DNA of 60,494 nt from Alphaproteobacteria bacterium. GTDB taxonomy: Bacteria; Pseudomonadota; Alphaproteobacteria; Puniceispirillales; Puniceispirillaceae. Positions 46,632 to 59,181 of the stretch are shown here, one piece after another. How positions within the stretch are numbered: the stretch's first letter is position 1; each line of letters opens with the position of its first letter. Under the pieces are notes generated by a model that searched no databases, was not told the origin of the DNA, and worked only from the letters and a program-made list of their open reading frames with translations. The position numbers were made by a program, and so were the translations under genes. Where the stretch lies: contig JADHLI010000013.1 of the NCBI GenBank assembly GCA_016780775.1, positions 1-60,494 of the forward strand, given 5' to 3'.

Positions 46632-48944
46632 ATGAAATTTGGAATTGGTCAGACTGTTAAACGCTTGGAAGATCAAAATCTGCTAACAGGTAAAGGCGTA
46701 TTTACTGACGATCAGATGCCAGGCGAGGGGCGAGCCGTAGCTTTCCTGCGGGCACCATTTGCGCATGCTATCATCACCCATCTAGATATAAGCGCAGCCC
46801 GCACCGCTGAGGGGGTAGTTCTGGCGGCAAGTCAGGCAGATTTGGATGCTGATAATGTTGGTGAAATTAACTGTAATTTCTACCCTGAAAACCGCGATGG
46901 TAGTCAGGTTCCGCGAACAACTAAGCCGCCAATGGCACGCGGTAAGGTGCGCCATGCTGGCGATCTGGTTGCCATGGTTGTCGCTGAAACGCGCCAACAA
47001 GCCATGGATGCGCTTGACCTTATCGAGGTAGATTATGACCCGCTTGATGCGGTTACTGATGTGTATGATGCGATGCGCCCCGAAGCACCGCAACTGCATG
47101 ACGAATATCTGAATAATATCGTTTTTGATTGGGAAGCTGGTGATATTGACAATGCGCGCACAAAGCTAGATGCGGCGCTGGCAAAGGGCGCAACGCTGGT
47201 TGAAATAGACGTAGTTAATAGCCGGGTGATGCCAAATGCGATGGAAACACGCCCTGTGGTTGCGATGCCATCTGAGGAAACTGGAGGCTTGCGCGTGTGG
47301 CTGCCTAGTCAGGGGCCGGTTGGCCTTGCTGGCCAGATTGCCACCGCGCTGGGTTATAAAGATGAGCAGTTGCAAATCCTGACAGGGGATGTAGGTGGCG
47401 GTTTTGGCTATAAGATTTTTCTGCACCCTGAACAGCTTTGTATTGCATGGGCAGCAAAGGTCACTCAAAGTTTTGTGCGTTGGCAACAGGACAGGTCTGA
47501 TGCGTTTTTGTCTGACTTGCATGGCCGCGATAATCGTTCGGTTGCGCGGGCGGCTGTTGATGATAAGGGGCGTGTGCTGGCACTTGATGTTCGTGTGCAT
47601 GCTAATATGGGCTCATGGCTATCTAATTTTTCGTGTTATATTCCGACCCTTTCAGCCTGCCGTACCTTAACTGGGCCTTACGATATCCAAGATGCGGGTA
47701 TGCAGGTACTTGGTATTGTAACCAATACACCAGCAGTAGATGCATTCCGCGGGGCTGGACGGCCAGAGGCAAATTATTTGCTGGAGCGGCTAATGGATCA
47801 TATTGCGGCTGAGGTGGGGTTAGATAGGGTTGCGGTGCGCAATGAAAACCTTATCAAGGCAGAGCAAATCCCTTATGCAATGGTTGAAGGGGGAACGGTC
47901 GATTCAGGCGATATGCCGGGTCTGCTTGCGGATGCGATGGAAAAAGCAGACTGGCAGGGATTTGAGGCACGGCGACGTGCGGCGCGCGCAAATGGTAAAT
48001 ATCGCGGTATCGGCCTTTCTATGTATTTGGAACAATGTGGCGGCGGTGGCGGCTCGGGTGTTGATATTGAGTTTGAGGCAGATGGTACAGCTGTTATTTA
48101 TGCTGCTCAGCAGGATAACGGCCAAGCGCATCGTACAACCTTAACTCAGATATTTTCTCACCAGCTAGGCTATGATGCTGAGAAGATCAAAATCGTTCAA
48201 GGGAACAGCTTGCGCACGCCTGCAGGCACTACAGGCGGTGCGCGTATGTCTGCTGTGCTAGGCTCAACCCTATCGCAGGCAGCTGATCTAATAGCTGAAA
48301 AGGCTATGCCCTTTGCTGCAGAGCAGCTAGAGGTAGATCTGAGCGACATCCAATTTGCCGATGGGCTATTTAGTGCAGCTGGTAGTAACCGTTCTATCGA
48401 AATCGAAGAATTGGTAGGACTGTTGGCAACTGACACACCCGCAACGCATCCACTAAATCAGAAACATCTCTATACCACCAAAGGCGCGAGCTACCCTTAT
48501 GGTTGTCATATCGTTGAGATAGAGGTGGATATGGCAACCTTGAAGCCGCAAATTCTGGCCTATACGGTTGTAGATGATATCGGCAACGTGATTAATCCGA
48601 TGACCTTTGCTGGCCAAATTCATGGCGGTATTGCCCAAGGGGTAGGGCAAGCTTTATATGAGCATGTTGCCTTTGACCCAGATGGCCAGCTTTTGGCCGG
48701 ATCGCTGATGGATTATACACTTCCGCGTGCAGATCATCTGCCTTCTTTTTCAATTTCCACCCGCAGCACAGTTTGCAAAAATAATGTGCTAGGCGTTAAA
48801 GGTGTTGGGGAGGCGGGTGCCATAGGCGCGCCGCCCGCGGTAATCTCTGCGCTTTGCGACGCGTTGGGTGTTGTGCATATTGATATGCCAGCTACATTGC
48901 AAAAAATTTGGGAAACCATGAAACCTAAAAAGGAAGCAATATGA
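46632..48944 (+). CDS. Molybdenum hydroxylase large subunit (xanthine dehydrogenase / CoxL family), orphan
   Basis: A 770-residue catalytic subunit. N-terminal [19 protein letters not shown], the [13 protein letters not shown] Moco-contact region, [19 protein letters not shown] and the catalytic Glu in [15 protein letters not shown] are visible. The active-site loop is FRGAGR, that is form II-type, not the AYxCSFR of true CO dehydrogenase. An aldehyde, purine or heterocycle substrate is therefore possible. The FAD and [2Fe-2S] subunits that usually form an operon with it are absent on both sides. Its stop overlaps the msrB start (ATGA), so the two are coupled. GGAG precedes the ATG. Confidence 0.88.
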   Translation: MKFGIGQTVKRLEDQNLLTGKGVFTDDQMPGEGRAVAFLRAPFAHAIITHLDISAARTAEGVVLAASQADLDADNVGEINCNFYPENRDGSQVPRTTKPPMARGKVRHAGDLVAMVVAETRQQAMDALDLIEVDYDPLDAVTDVYDAMRPEAPQLHDEYLNNIVFDWEAGDIDNARTKLDAALAKGATLVEIDVVNSRVMPNAMETRPVVAMPSEETGGLRVWLPSQGPVGLAGQIATALGYKDEQLQILTGDVGGGFGYKIFLHPEQLCIAWAAKVTQSFVRWQQDRSDAFLSDLHGRDNRSVARAAVDDKGRVLALDVRVHANMGSWLSNFSCYIPTLSACRTLTGPYDIQDAGMQVLGIVTNTPAVDAFRGAGRPEANYLLERLMDHIAAEVGLDRVAVRNENLIKAEQIPYAMVEGGTVDSGDMPGLLADAMEKADWQGFEARRRAARANGKYRGIGLSMYLEQCGGGGGSGVDIEFEADGTAVIYAAQQDNGQAHRTTLTQIFSHQLGYDAEKIKIVQGNSLRTPAGTTGGARMSAVLGSTLSQAADLIAEKAMPFAAEQLEVDLSDIQFADGLFSAAGSNRSIEIEELVGLLATDTPATHPLNQKHLYTTKGASYPYGCHIVEIEVDMATLKPQILAYTVVDDIGNVINPMTFAGQIHGGIAQGVGQALYEHVAFDPDGQLLAGSLMDYTLPRADHLPSFSISTRSTVCKNNVLGVKGVGEAGAIGAPPAVISALCDALGVVHIDMPATLQKIWETMKPKKEAI

Positions 48945-49342
48945 GCCAGAAAATCGTTAAATCAGACGAAGAATGGCGTGCCCAGCTAAGCGATGAGCAA
49001 TATCGGGTTACGCGTAAACATGCAACTGAACGCGCCTTCACCGGAAAATATCATGATAATCACCAGACAGGCGCTTATGCGTGTATCTGTTGTGGGGCGG
49101 AGCTGTTTCATAGTGATACCAAATTTGATTCAGGCACAGGATGGCCCTCTTTCACAGCACCGTCTATGGAAGAGAATGTTGGGCAAAAATCAGACCGAAG
49201 CTTTTTTATGGTGCGCACCGAAGTGCATTGCGCACAATGTGAGGCGCATTTAGGGCATGTGTTTGATGATGGGCCAGTAGATGCAGGCGGCTTGCGCTAT
49301 TGCATCAATTCTGCCTCTCTTGACTTCCAAAAAGATGAATAG
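48941..49342 (+). CDS. msrB: Peptide-methionine (R)-S-oxide reductase
   Basis: A 133-residue MsrB that reduces methionine-R-sulfoxide in proteins. Zinc ligands are CICC (residues about 48-51) and CAQC; the substrate pocket is SGTGWPSFT; the catalytic cysteine is in RYCINSASL near the C-terminus. No signal peptide is seen, so it acts in the cytoplasm. The start overlaps the stop of the molybdenum hydroxylase gene by 4 bp. This is an unusual partner, and it suggests that the two are made together, perhaps under oxidative conditions. Confidence 0.95.
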   Translation: MSQKIVKSDEEWRAQLSDEQYRVTRKHATERAFTGKYHDNHQTGAYACICCGAELFHSDTKFDSGTGWPSFTAPSMEENVGQKSDRSFFMVRTEVHCAQCEAHLGHVFDDGPVDAGGLRYCINSASLDFQKDE

Positions 49343-49381
49343 CCTTGGTGGATAAATTCACGATTTCTCTGAGATGAGGGG

Positions 49382-49465
49382 TTCTGGCAATGGCTGCGCT
49401 CACGAAAATGCGCGGGGGAGGGAGAACCAACGCAAAGCTGGGCGCTAAAAAGCCAATTGCCAGAA
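49382..49465. other. Structured intergenic segment, possible small RNA
   Basis: TTCTGGCAATGGC (49382-49394) pairs with GCCAATTGCCAGAA (49452-49465) with one bulge. The enclosed part is G-rich (gcgcgggggagggag), unlike its neighbours. It lies between msrB and the convergent EF-hand gene and codes for nothing visible. It matches no RNA family that I can name. Confidence 0.3.
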
Positions 49466-49537
49466 TTCTTGATTACAGTAAGCGCCCTCTTAAAGCTAAT
49501 CCTGCTATCTAGCTAATCCTGTCGGGAAAACAATGGA

Positions 49538-49951
49538 TTAAGAGCGGTGATTTTCGCGGCGATGCTGCCTCATCTCATCACGGGTGATATGGCCGTCACT
49601 GTCCTTATCAACAGCACTGAACATGCTTAGATGACGGTTGGAGAATTCGTCTAAACTGATCTGTCCATTGCCATCTGCATCTAGACCGGAAAAGCGGGAT
49701 TTCAGCATCTGATTAACTTCCTCCAGTGAAATCTTCCTGTCTTTATTGCTATCAATAGCATGGAAAAGGGACTTAAACCCATGGCGATGCTTATGCGCCG
49801 CACCAGTGTCTTTTTGCTCTTCTAGAGGCTGGTTGGATTGGATATTGCTGCCTGCTTTTTGTTTATTTTGATTTACATGCGCAAATCCGCTAACAGTTAC
49901 CACACTCAACGCGCCTGTTAGGGCGATTAACCAGTAATATTTTGACTTCAT
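49538..49951 (-). CDS. Exported EF-hand calcium-binding protein
   Basis: A 137-residue protein with an N-terminal signal peptide (WLIALTGALSVVTVSGFA, cleavage likely before HVN). After a polar linker come three canonical EF-hand loops: DSNKDRKISLEE, DADGNGQISLDE and DKDSDGHITRDE, each with Asp/Asn at positions 1, 3 and 5 and Glu at 12. It probably binds Ca2+ in the periplasm or outside the cell. No partner is evident, but the window also encodes an RTX calcium-binding protein. The gene is monocistronic. Confidence 0.85.
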   Translation of the reverse strand: MKSKYYWLIALTGALSVVTVSGFAHVNQNKQKAGSNIQSNQPLEEQKDTGAAHKHRHGFKSLFHAIDSNKDRKISLEEVNQMLKSRFSGLDADGNGQISLDEFSNRHLSMFSAVDKDSDGHITRDEMRQHRRENHRS

Positions 49952-50198
49952 TTCAGCTCTCCTTTAATGCTCACTTCTTTTTTAAAATGTTGGCGAAATA
50001 GATTTGCTGAATAAATATGCTAAATAAATTTGCCAGATTGGTTTTGCGGGTAATTGCTAGTCCGCAAAATTTTTAACTTCACAATTCGCAGTACAACAGG
50101 CAAATTGGGCGAGTTTCCGGCTACATAATGGCAAGAAAAGGGCTTTCGGTAAAAAGGCATCGGGGCAGGCAGAAATTTTAGGGTATAAGGCATAAAAA

Positions 50199-51047
50199 AT
50201 GACGGATTCAACGCATTCAAAAATTACAGGTACAACAAGCCTTTTTGGCTGTCTTGCCTATCCAGCCGGCCATGTGCGCGCGCCGATGATTTTTAATTCC
50301 ATTTTTGAAGAACAAAATCTTGATAAGGTGATGGTCGCTATGAGTATTCCTGCTGAGGGTTTGGCGGCCTGTATAGAAGGCTTGCGCGCGCTCACCAATT
50401 TCAAGGGTGCGGCGGTAACCATTCCCCATAAAATGCCACTTGCCGCGCTCTGTGATGAGCTGGGGCCCGGTGCTCAAGCAGCGGAAGCGGTAAATGCGGT
50501 GGCTTTTACAGCTGATAGGCGCCTAATCGGAGATAATTTTGATGGGGAGGGGTTTGTTGCTGGCTTGCGTGGGGAAAACCCATGTAATGTGCCAGAGGCT
50601 GAAATTTTTACAGGCAAAAAAGCCCTGCTGGTTGGGGCAGGCGGGGCAGCCCGCGCGATAGCGCTGGCAATGTCACGCTGTGATTTGGCACAAATTGACA
50701 TTACGAACCGCACCCCTGAAAACGCTGAAAAAGCTGTGCGCCTTGCACAAAAAATTGTGCCAGATGCGCCAGCCCAAAGCATAGCGGGTGCGGAGATAGA
50801 CTTTGCTAGCTATGATATGGTTATTAATGCCACACCCCTTGGTCTACATAGTGATGATGCTATGCCTTTTGATGTGCATAGCCTGTCTGCGAACTGCTTG
50901 GTATGTGATATCATTATGGTGCCCGAACGCACGGCCCTCATAGATGCTGGAGAGGCGCGCGGTCTGAAGGTGCATTTAGGCCGGCATATGCTAGACTATC
51001 AAATGCAGCTGATCGGTGAATTTATTGGCGCTTTAGAGGCGCGCTAG
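50199..51047 (+). CDS. Shikimate dehydrogenase-like (AroE family) oxidoreductase
   Basis: A 282-residue AroE-family protein. The NADP-binding GAGGAARAIALAM and the catalytic-lysine motif VTIPHK are present. The substrate loop that normally reads SLSPxxHN is replaced by YPAGHVRAP, and the NTDGxG motif is NFDGEGF. These changes would alter or abolish shikimate binding, so a quinate/shikimate-like or other hydroxyacid substrate is possible. AAGG precedes the start by 9 bp. It may be the AroE paralogue rather than the biosynthetic enzyme. The gcrA gene follows 88 bp later. Confidence 0.78.
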   Translation: MTDSTHSKITGTTSLFGCLAYPAGHVRAPMIFNSIFEEQNLDKVMVAMSIPAEGLAACIEGLRALTNFKGAAVTIPHKMPLAALCDELGPGAQAAEAVNAVAFTADRRLIGDNFDGEGFVAGLRGENPCNVPEAEIFTGKKALLVGAGGAARAIALAMSRCDLAQIDITNRTPENAEKAVRLAQKIVPDAPAQSIAGAEIDFASYDMVINATPLGLHSDDAMPFDVHSLSANCLVCDIIMVPERTALIDAGEARGLKVHLGRHMLDYQMQLIGEFIGALEAR

Positions 51048-51135
51048 CTGGTTTTCTTGACGTTCAGTTATTGAAAGTTACGCAAGACCAGATTAAGTAG
51101 AATGAGATTGCATTTTTGCAGATTGGATGAAGATA

Positions 51136-51522
51136 ATGGCTGAGGAAACAAGCTGGACAGAAGACCGCCTTGAGTTGTTGCGCGCCTATTGGGATGAAGG
51201 GCTGTCTATTTCACAGATAGGGGAGCGGTTAGGGGTTACCCGTAATGCGGTTGCAGGAAAGGCGCACCGCCTAAACTTACGCAAACGCCAATCCCCCATT
51301 GCAAGAAAGCCTAAAGAAGTAGCTGAGCCCGCAAAGCCAAAAGAGCTGCCCTTGCGCCTTGCGCTTCGTGGTATCGAGTGGTCACGTTCTAAATGTGTCT
51401 GGCCAACTGGAGATCCAAAGACAGTAGAGTTTAGTTTCTGCGGTAAATCGATTGTGCCGGGCAAACCATATTGTGGCAAACATTGTGAACTTGCCTATAC
51501 CACCTCGCGCGATGGAAGCTAG
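51136..51522 (+). CDS. gcrA: GcrA-type cell-cycle regulator
   Basis: A 128-residue GcrA family protein that in other alphaproteobacteria binds sigma-70 holoenzyme and methylated GANTC promoters. The N-terminal winged helix is SWTEDRLELLRAYWDEGLS followed by ISQIGERLGVTRNAVAGKAHR. The C-terminal domain has the sigma-contact type sequence CVWPTGDP and FCGKSIVPGKPYCGKHCEL. It is shorter than Caulobacter GcrA (173 residues). An ATG at 51127 would add three residues. Its end overlaps pepN by 11 bp. Confidence 0.9.
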   Translation: MAEETSWTEDRLELLRAYWDEGLSISQIGERLGVTRNAVAGKAHRLNLRKRQSPIARKPKEVAEPAKPKELPLRLALRGIEWSRSKCVWPTGDPKTVEFSFCGKSIVPGKPYCGKHCELAYTTSRDGS

Positions 51523-54127
51523 ACAGACCCCCGCGGTTATTCACCGCGAAGATTACACGCCTTTTAGCTGGGTTCTGCACACCACAGAACTAGATATTCA
51601 GCTGTTTGATGATAGAGCCGTTATTTGCGTAACTCTTGATATCAGCCCTAACCCAGAGGCTGAAACAGCGGGTAATCTTGTTCTAAATGGTGAAGACCAA
51701 GAGCTGATATCTGTATCTGTTGATGGCCAACCAATACTGGCAAGCCGCTATCAGCTAGCCGATGGTAAGCTGTCTATTAATGGCCTTACAGGCCGGCATA
51801 AGATTGCGGTTACTTCTGCACATAACCCCTATGAGAACACGGCTCTTGAAGGTCTGTATGCCTCTGGTGGCATGTTATGTACCCAGTGCGAGCCAGAAGG
51901 GTTTCGCCGGATTTGTTTTTATCCAGACCGTCCAGATGTCATGAGCATTTTTACTGTCCGAATTGAGGCAGATATCGCTTTTGTTAACCTGTTAAGCAAC
52001 GGAAATTTAGTTGAAGAGGGGCAGCTTGGTACAGGTCGTCATTTTGCCCTCTGGCACGATCCGCATAAAAAGCCTGCTTATCTGTTTGCGCTGGTTGCTG
52101 GCGATCTGGATTGTGCCAAAGACCAATTTACCACCGCGTCTGGCCGTGTTGTGGATTTGCATATCTATGTGGAAAAGGGCAATACAGGCTTAACCCAGCA
52201 TGCAATGGATAGCCTGAAGCGCTCTATGGCGTGGGATGAGGAAGTTTATGGGCTGGAATATGATCTAGACCTGTTCCAGATTGTAGCGGTAAGCCATTTC
52301 AATATGGGCGCGATGGAAAATAAGGGCCTGAATATCTTTAACAGCAAATTTGTGCTGGCTGACGCGCGCACCGCAACGGATGATGACCTCGACCGTGTTG
52401 AAGCAATTATTGCGCATGAATATTTCCATAACTGGACAGGAAATAGGGTAACTTGCCGTGACTGGTTTCAATTAACGCTAAAAGAAGGGCTAACAGTCTT
52501 TCGTGACCAGTGCTTTAGCGCAGATATGCATGATGAGGCGGTCAAGCGTGCAGAGGATGTAGCGATGTTGCGCGCCATTCAATTTACCGAAGATGCCAGC
52601 CCAACTGCACATCCAATTCGTCCAGAAAGTTATAGCGAGATTAATAATTTCTATACCCCCACTGTTTATGAAAAAGGGGCAGAGGTTATTCGTATGATGC
52701 ATGCCAAGCTGGGGGCCAAAGGGTTTCATGCTGGTATGGATTTATATTTTTCTCGCCATGATGGTCAGGCCGTGACCTGTGATGATTTTATTGCTGCAAT
52801 GGCAGATTCTAATAATGTGGATCTATCTAGTTTTACCTTATGGTATCGCCAAGCCGGCACCCCGCAATTGCATGCAAAACGTGTTGATGCAAAAGCTCAG
52901 AAAATATGCCTTGAGCTATCCCAAGAGCTTGCACCAACAGCTGCGAATACTGGCGTTGCGCCGATGCCGATACCTGTTAGGCTAGGGTTTGTTGGCCATG
53001 ATGGGAGTGCAGTGCATTATGGCATCAATGGCAGCGCACCAGCAGATGAGCATGTAGTTGTTTTATCAGATGCTCGCCAGACACTAGAGATAGAGCTTGA
53101 AGCTGGTGCAAACGCAAGCCAAGCTGTGCCGTCATTATTGCGCGGGTTTTCGGCGCCTGTTCGCCTGTCAGATGATGTTAGCGCCGAAGAGCTAGGCATT
53201 TTAGCGGCCTTTGATACAGATAGCTTTAACCGGTATGAAGCTTGCCAGAGGTTGGCACATAATATCCTAGCCGCTGAGTTGTCAGGTACTGCAGATAACC
53301 AGAGTGAGAAGGCGTTAATTAATGCGCTTCGCCTAGGGTTGGCGGATAAATCCCAGCGTGATGATTTCAAAGCATTATGTTTTTCTGTGCCGGGTCAAGC
53401 TGATACTGAACAGCGTACAACCCCAGCAGATCCCCCGAAAATTTTTGCCAAACGCCATGCTTTACAAGCAAGACTGGGTACGGCGCTAGCTACGGAAATT
53501 AAGTCTATCATAACCGCCACTAGCCATCTTGAGCAGGCAGCGGGTAGAAGTTTGCAAAACAAACTGCTGGGGCTATTATGCGCAAGCGGTGATGAGACCG
53601 CGTTGGATATTGCGCTTGCGCAGTCTGAAAACCTGAATATGAGCCTGTCTATGGGCGGTCTGCAGGCTTTAAATCATACAGAGCATGCCCATAGAGCTCG
53701 TGCGTTGGACAGCTTTTACAAGCGCTGGAATGGCTCAGCATTGGTGATGGAAAAATGGCTGATGTTATCTGCAACCTCTGCGGTGCATGGCAATATTGCC
53801 AATATCAAAGGGCTTATGCGCGATCCTGTCTTTGATGCGGGTAATCCGAATAAGCTACGCTCGGTGTTGGGCGCGTTCGCAGCCGCAAATCCAACCCATT
53901 TTCATCAATCGGATGGCTCTGGCTATCGCTTTATCGCCGAAGAGTTGGTCAGCTTGGATAAGCGGAATCCGCAAATAGCCGCACGTATGGGGCTAGCTTT
54001 GACACGTTTTTCAAATTATGGCGAAGAGCGCCAGCAACAGATGCGTGACGCGGTAAAGTTTGTTGCCAGCCATGAGCTATCACGCGATTTAAACGAGGTT
54101 GTCTCAAAGGCGCTTAAAAACGCGTAA
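51512..54127 (+). CDS. pepN: Aminopeptidase N
   Basis: An 871-residue M1 zinc metallopeptidase, matching E. coli PepN (870). The exopeptidase motif GAMENKGLNIF and the zinc site HEYFHNWTGNRVT with the downstream Glu (KEGLTVFRDQ) are intact. The C-terminal helical domain is full length. It degrades peptides from the N-terminus in the cytoplasm. I chose the ATG at 51512 inside the end of gcrA because the product then has normal length; the frame extends to 51452 without a ribosome site. The overlap suggests coupling with gcrA. Confidence 0.95.
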   Translation: MEARQTPAVIHREDYTPFSWVLHTTELDIQLFDDRAVICVTLDISPNPEAETAGNLVLNGEDQELISVSVDGQPILASRYQLADGKLSINGLTGRHKIAVTSAHNPYENTALEGLYASGGMLCTQCEPEGFRRICFYPDRPDVMSIFTVRIEADIAFVNLLSNGNLVEEGQLGTGRHFALWHDPHKKPAYLFALVAGDLDCAKDQFTTASGRVVDLHIYVEKGNTGLTQHAMDSLKRSMAWDEEVYGLEYDLDLFQIVAVSHFNMGAMENKGLNIFNSKFVLADARTATDDDLDRVEAIIAHEYFHNWTGNRVTCRDWFQLTLKEGLTVFRDQCFSADMHDEAVKRAEDVAMLRAIQFTEDASPTAHPIRPESYSEINNFYTPTVYEKGAEVIRMMHAKLGAKGFHAGMDLYFSRHDGQAVTCDDFIAAMADSNNVDLSSFTLWYRQAGTPQLHAKRVDAKAQKICLELSQELAPTAANTGVAPMPIPVRLGFVGHDGSAVHYGINGSAPADEHVVVLSDARQTLEIELEAGANASQAVPSLLRGFSAPVRLSDDVSAEELGILAAFDTDSFNRYEACQRLAHNILAAELSGTADNQSEKALINALRLGLADKSQRDDFKALCFSVPGQADTEQRTTPADPPKIFAKRHALQARLGTALATEIKSIITATSHLEQAAGRSLQNKLLGLLCASGDETALDIALAQSENLNMSLSMGGLQALNHTEHAHRARALDSFYKRWNGSALVMEKWLMLSATSAVHGNIANIKGLMRDPVFDAGNPNKLRSVLGAFAAANPTHFHQSDGSGYRFIAEELVSLDKRNPQIAARMGLALTRFSNYGEERQQQMRDAVKFVASHELSRDLNEVVSKALKNA

Positions 54128-54164
54128 GCGGTCTTAAATATTATCAATAAATAGTGATATTAGC

Positions 54165-55502
54165 CTAGCGCAGGAAAGCTGGAATATGGTCGCTGTCGCG
54201 GAAGCTATTCCCCTTCCATTCAGGCGGGCGCTTCTCATTTGGGTATTTTGATTTTTTCTGCGGCTTAGCATCCTCACTAGGCGCGTCAGAATTTTCGTTC
54301 ATTGCTTTTTTACGGCTTTGTGAGCGGGTCTTTTTCTCTGCTGGGCCGTCAGATTTAGCCGCCTCTTGCCCTTCATCGCTGCTTGAGCCATCAAGCTCAA
54401 TAGACTTACCAATCAGCGTTTCGATAGCATGAAGATATTTCTTGTCATCTTCGCTTGCGGCAAGAGTAAACGCAGAACCAGTGCGCCCCGCACGCCCTGT
54501 GCGGCCAATACGGTGGACATAATCCTCAGCATTGGATGGCACATCAAAATTAAAGACATGGCTAACAGAAGGGATATCTAGCCCGCGTGCAGCAACGTCT
54601 GATGCGATCAGGATAGTAACGCGCCCCTCTTTGAAATCAGAGAGCGCCGCAAGACGTGCAGACTGTGTCATATCGCCGTGCAAAGCAGCGGCATTAAATT
54701 CATGCCGCTTCAAAGAAGAAAGCAGGGTTGCGATGTCACGTTTGCGATTACAGAAAATAACGGCATTTTGTAGGGTTTCACGCCGCAATAAATCGCGTAA
54801 TACTTCGCGCTTCTGTCGCGGTTTTGTCCAGATCAGGCGCTGGGAAACAGTATCGGCTGTGCTGGCAGGTTTGGCCACCTCGATAATCTTCGGGTTCATC
54901 ACAAATTTTTTGCCAATTTTATGGATTTCTTCAGAAAGAGTGGCAGAAAAGAACAAGGTCTGGCGCATTACGGGCAGATAGCTGACGATGCGCTCAACAT
55001 CTGGAATAAAGCCCATATCCAGCATCCGATCAGCTTCGTCAATCACTAGAATCTTGACATCTTGAAGCAGAACCTTGCCTCGCTCAAAGTGATCTAGCAA
55101 GCGCCCCGGTGTTGCGATAAGCACGTCAACCCCTTTATCCAACGCTGCTTCCTGATCAGAAAAGCTAACGCCGCCAATAAGTAAAGCCATGCTAAGACCG
55201 TGATTTACAGAGAATTTTTCAAACGATTCGGCCACTTGTGCGGCGAGTTCGCGTGTTGGTGCCAGAATAAGTGAGCGTGGCATACGTGCTTTCGCACGTC
55301 CCGCGTCCAAAATATCGATCATCGGCAGGGTAAAAGAGGCCGTTTTCCCAGTGCCCGTTTGCGCTGAGCCTAAAATATCACGTCCCATCAACACAGATGG
55401 AATGGCATTTTCTTGAATAGGTGTTGGCTTTTCATAACCCAACGCATCAACAGCTTTTGCTAAGCCGTCACTCAGGCCTAAGTCTAAAAATGGAGAAGTA
55501 AT
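54165..55502 (-). CDS. DEAD-box RNA helicase with a probable AUU start
   Basis: A 445-residue RNA helicase of the RhlE/SrmB type. Motifs: Q motif GYEKPTPIQ, Walker A AQTGTGKT, DEAD (VIDEADRML), SAT (FFSATLSEE) and HRIGRTGRAG. The C-terminal tail is basic and low complexity. The longest frame with a standard start begins at TTG 55442, which cuts into the Q motif. In frame, the 20 codons upstream read TSPFLDLGLSDGLAKAVDA, including the conserved Phe of the Q motif. They contain no ATG, GTG or TTG, and reach an ATT at 55502 preceded 6 nt upstream by AAGGGG. I therefore infer an AUU start. Confidence 0.9.
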   Translation of the reverse strand: MTSPFLDLGLSDGLAKAVDALGYEKPTPIQENAIPSVLMGRDILGSAQTGTGKTASFTLPMIDILDAGRAKARMPRSLILAPTRELAAQVAESFEKFSVNHGLSMALLIGGVSFSDQEAALDKGVDVLIATPGRLLDHFERGKVLLQDVKILVIDEADRMLDMGFIPDVERIVSYLPVMRQTLFFSATLSEEIHKIGKKFVMNPKIIEVAKPASTADTVSQRLIWTKPRQKREVLRDLLRRETLQNAVIFCNRKRDIATLLSSLKRHEFNAAALHGDMTQSARLAALSDFKEGRVTILIASDVAARGLDIPSVSHVFNFDVPSNAEDYVHRIGRTGRAGRTGSAFTLAASEDDKKYLHAIETLIGKSIELDGSSSDEGQEAAKSDGPAEKKTRSQSRKKAMNENSDAPSEDAKPQKKSKYPNEKRPPEWKGNSFRDSDHIPAFLR

Positions 55503-55746
55503 GGCAGACCCCTTAATTCACGCCATATCAAAAACGTATTATCACGATTTGATATTGTTCACGCTAACTAGATTAAAATCTAAGTTTCGGTTGCTTCTTC
55601 ATACCTCAATAAAAGATATTGGTCAAACTTCTGTGAAGGCTGGACGGGCAGGGGGCATCTTAGCTAGTCTTTATAGATGAAAATTTGTGCAATTTCGCCT
55701 GTCCTAGCAAAAAAAACCTACCCTAATGAAAAACTAATTTGAGCTG

Positions 55747-58469
<2,723 letters not shown>

Positions 58470-58617
58470 TTATTAACACGAAAATTCTGCATTAACCTAC
58501 AATATCTAGGGGGTAATTCAAAGAGAATATACGAAATAAAGGATATGGCAGGCGTTAACTCATTATTTAGAAATAACTGTTATAATAAATGATAAGCTAG
58601 ATAAATAAGCTAGTCAG

Positions 58618-59118
58618 ATGAAAAAGGGGATGAGAGGAGCAACCTTAAAGAAAGGTATTGGCTCTTTCATGTCCTACCCAAATTCTCCTCTCCAACAATT
58701 ATTCAAAAGCTGCTTACAACTTCTCTATGGTTTGATATTCGCGGTGCTGGTCATCGCTTTTATGATTTTACCAGAAACGCTCATATCAGAAACGATATCC
58801 TCGGAAGCATTAAAGTTAGATTCTAGAACATCTCAGCTAGAAATATCTGGAATCGCCAGCCCTCCAGAAAATATAAAAAATACTGAAAATATGATAATTA
58901 CGGAGAATATGACAAATACGTACAAGATGAGTTTTGCATCAGATAATGCCTCTGCAGATTGGTATTTTCATCTGCAATTTCCATTTGTTGGCAGGGTATC
59001 GCAAGACGTTGCAACCAAACAACCAGTGATAACAGATACAGATTTATTGAGCCGGCTTTCCTTGTTGCTGCGAAAACTAGCCGAAGAAACACGCTTTTTG
59101 CCTGCAGCGATGCAATAA
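58618..59118 (+). CDS. Hypothetical membrane-anchored protein
   Basis: A frame of 166 residues with one membrane segment at about residues 33-53 (LQLLYGLIFAVLVIAFMILP) and a polar, Ser/Asn/Thr-rich region after it, then a short helical end (LLSRLSLLLRKLAEETRF). No family is recognised. Start choice is unclear: 58618 has no ribosome site, and 58669 (MSYPN) has only AAAGG about 15 bp upstream. It lies between parE and glnA on the opposite strand to both. It may be lineage-specific. Confidence 0.45.
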   Translation: MKKGMRGATLKKGIGSFMSYPNSPLQQLFKSCLQLLYGLIFAVLVIAFMILPETLISETISSEALKLDSRTSQLEISGIASPPENIKNTENMIITENMTNTYKMSFASDNASADWYFHLQFPFVGRVSQDVATKQPVITDTDLLSRLSLLLRKLAEETRFLPAAMQ

Positions 59119-59122
59119 AAAA

Positions 59123-59150
59123 CCCTCCCAAGGCACGGGCCTTGGAAGGG
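59123..59150 (-). terminator. Intrinsic terminator of glnA
   Basis: On the minus strand CCCTTCCAAGGC pairs with GCCTTGGGAGGG with one mismatch and a 4-nt loop, followed by TTTTTTATT. It lies 32 bp after the glnA stop. Confidence 0.8.
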
Positions 59151-59181
59151 CGATGTGGTTATCCGAATTATTCAGATGGAT

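Noticed and set aside
46632-48944. True carbon monoxide dehydrogenase (form I CoxL)
   Set aside because: The active-site loop is FRGAGR and not the AYxCSFR type, and the partner subunits are missing.
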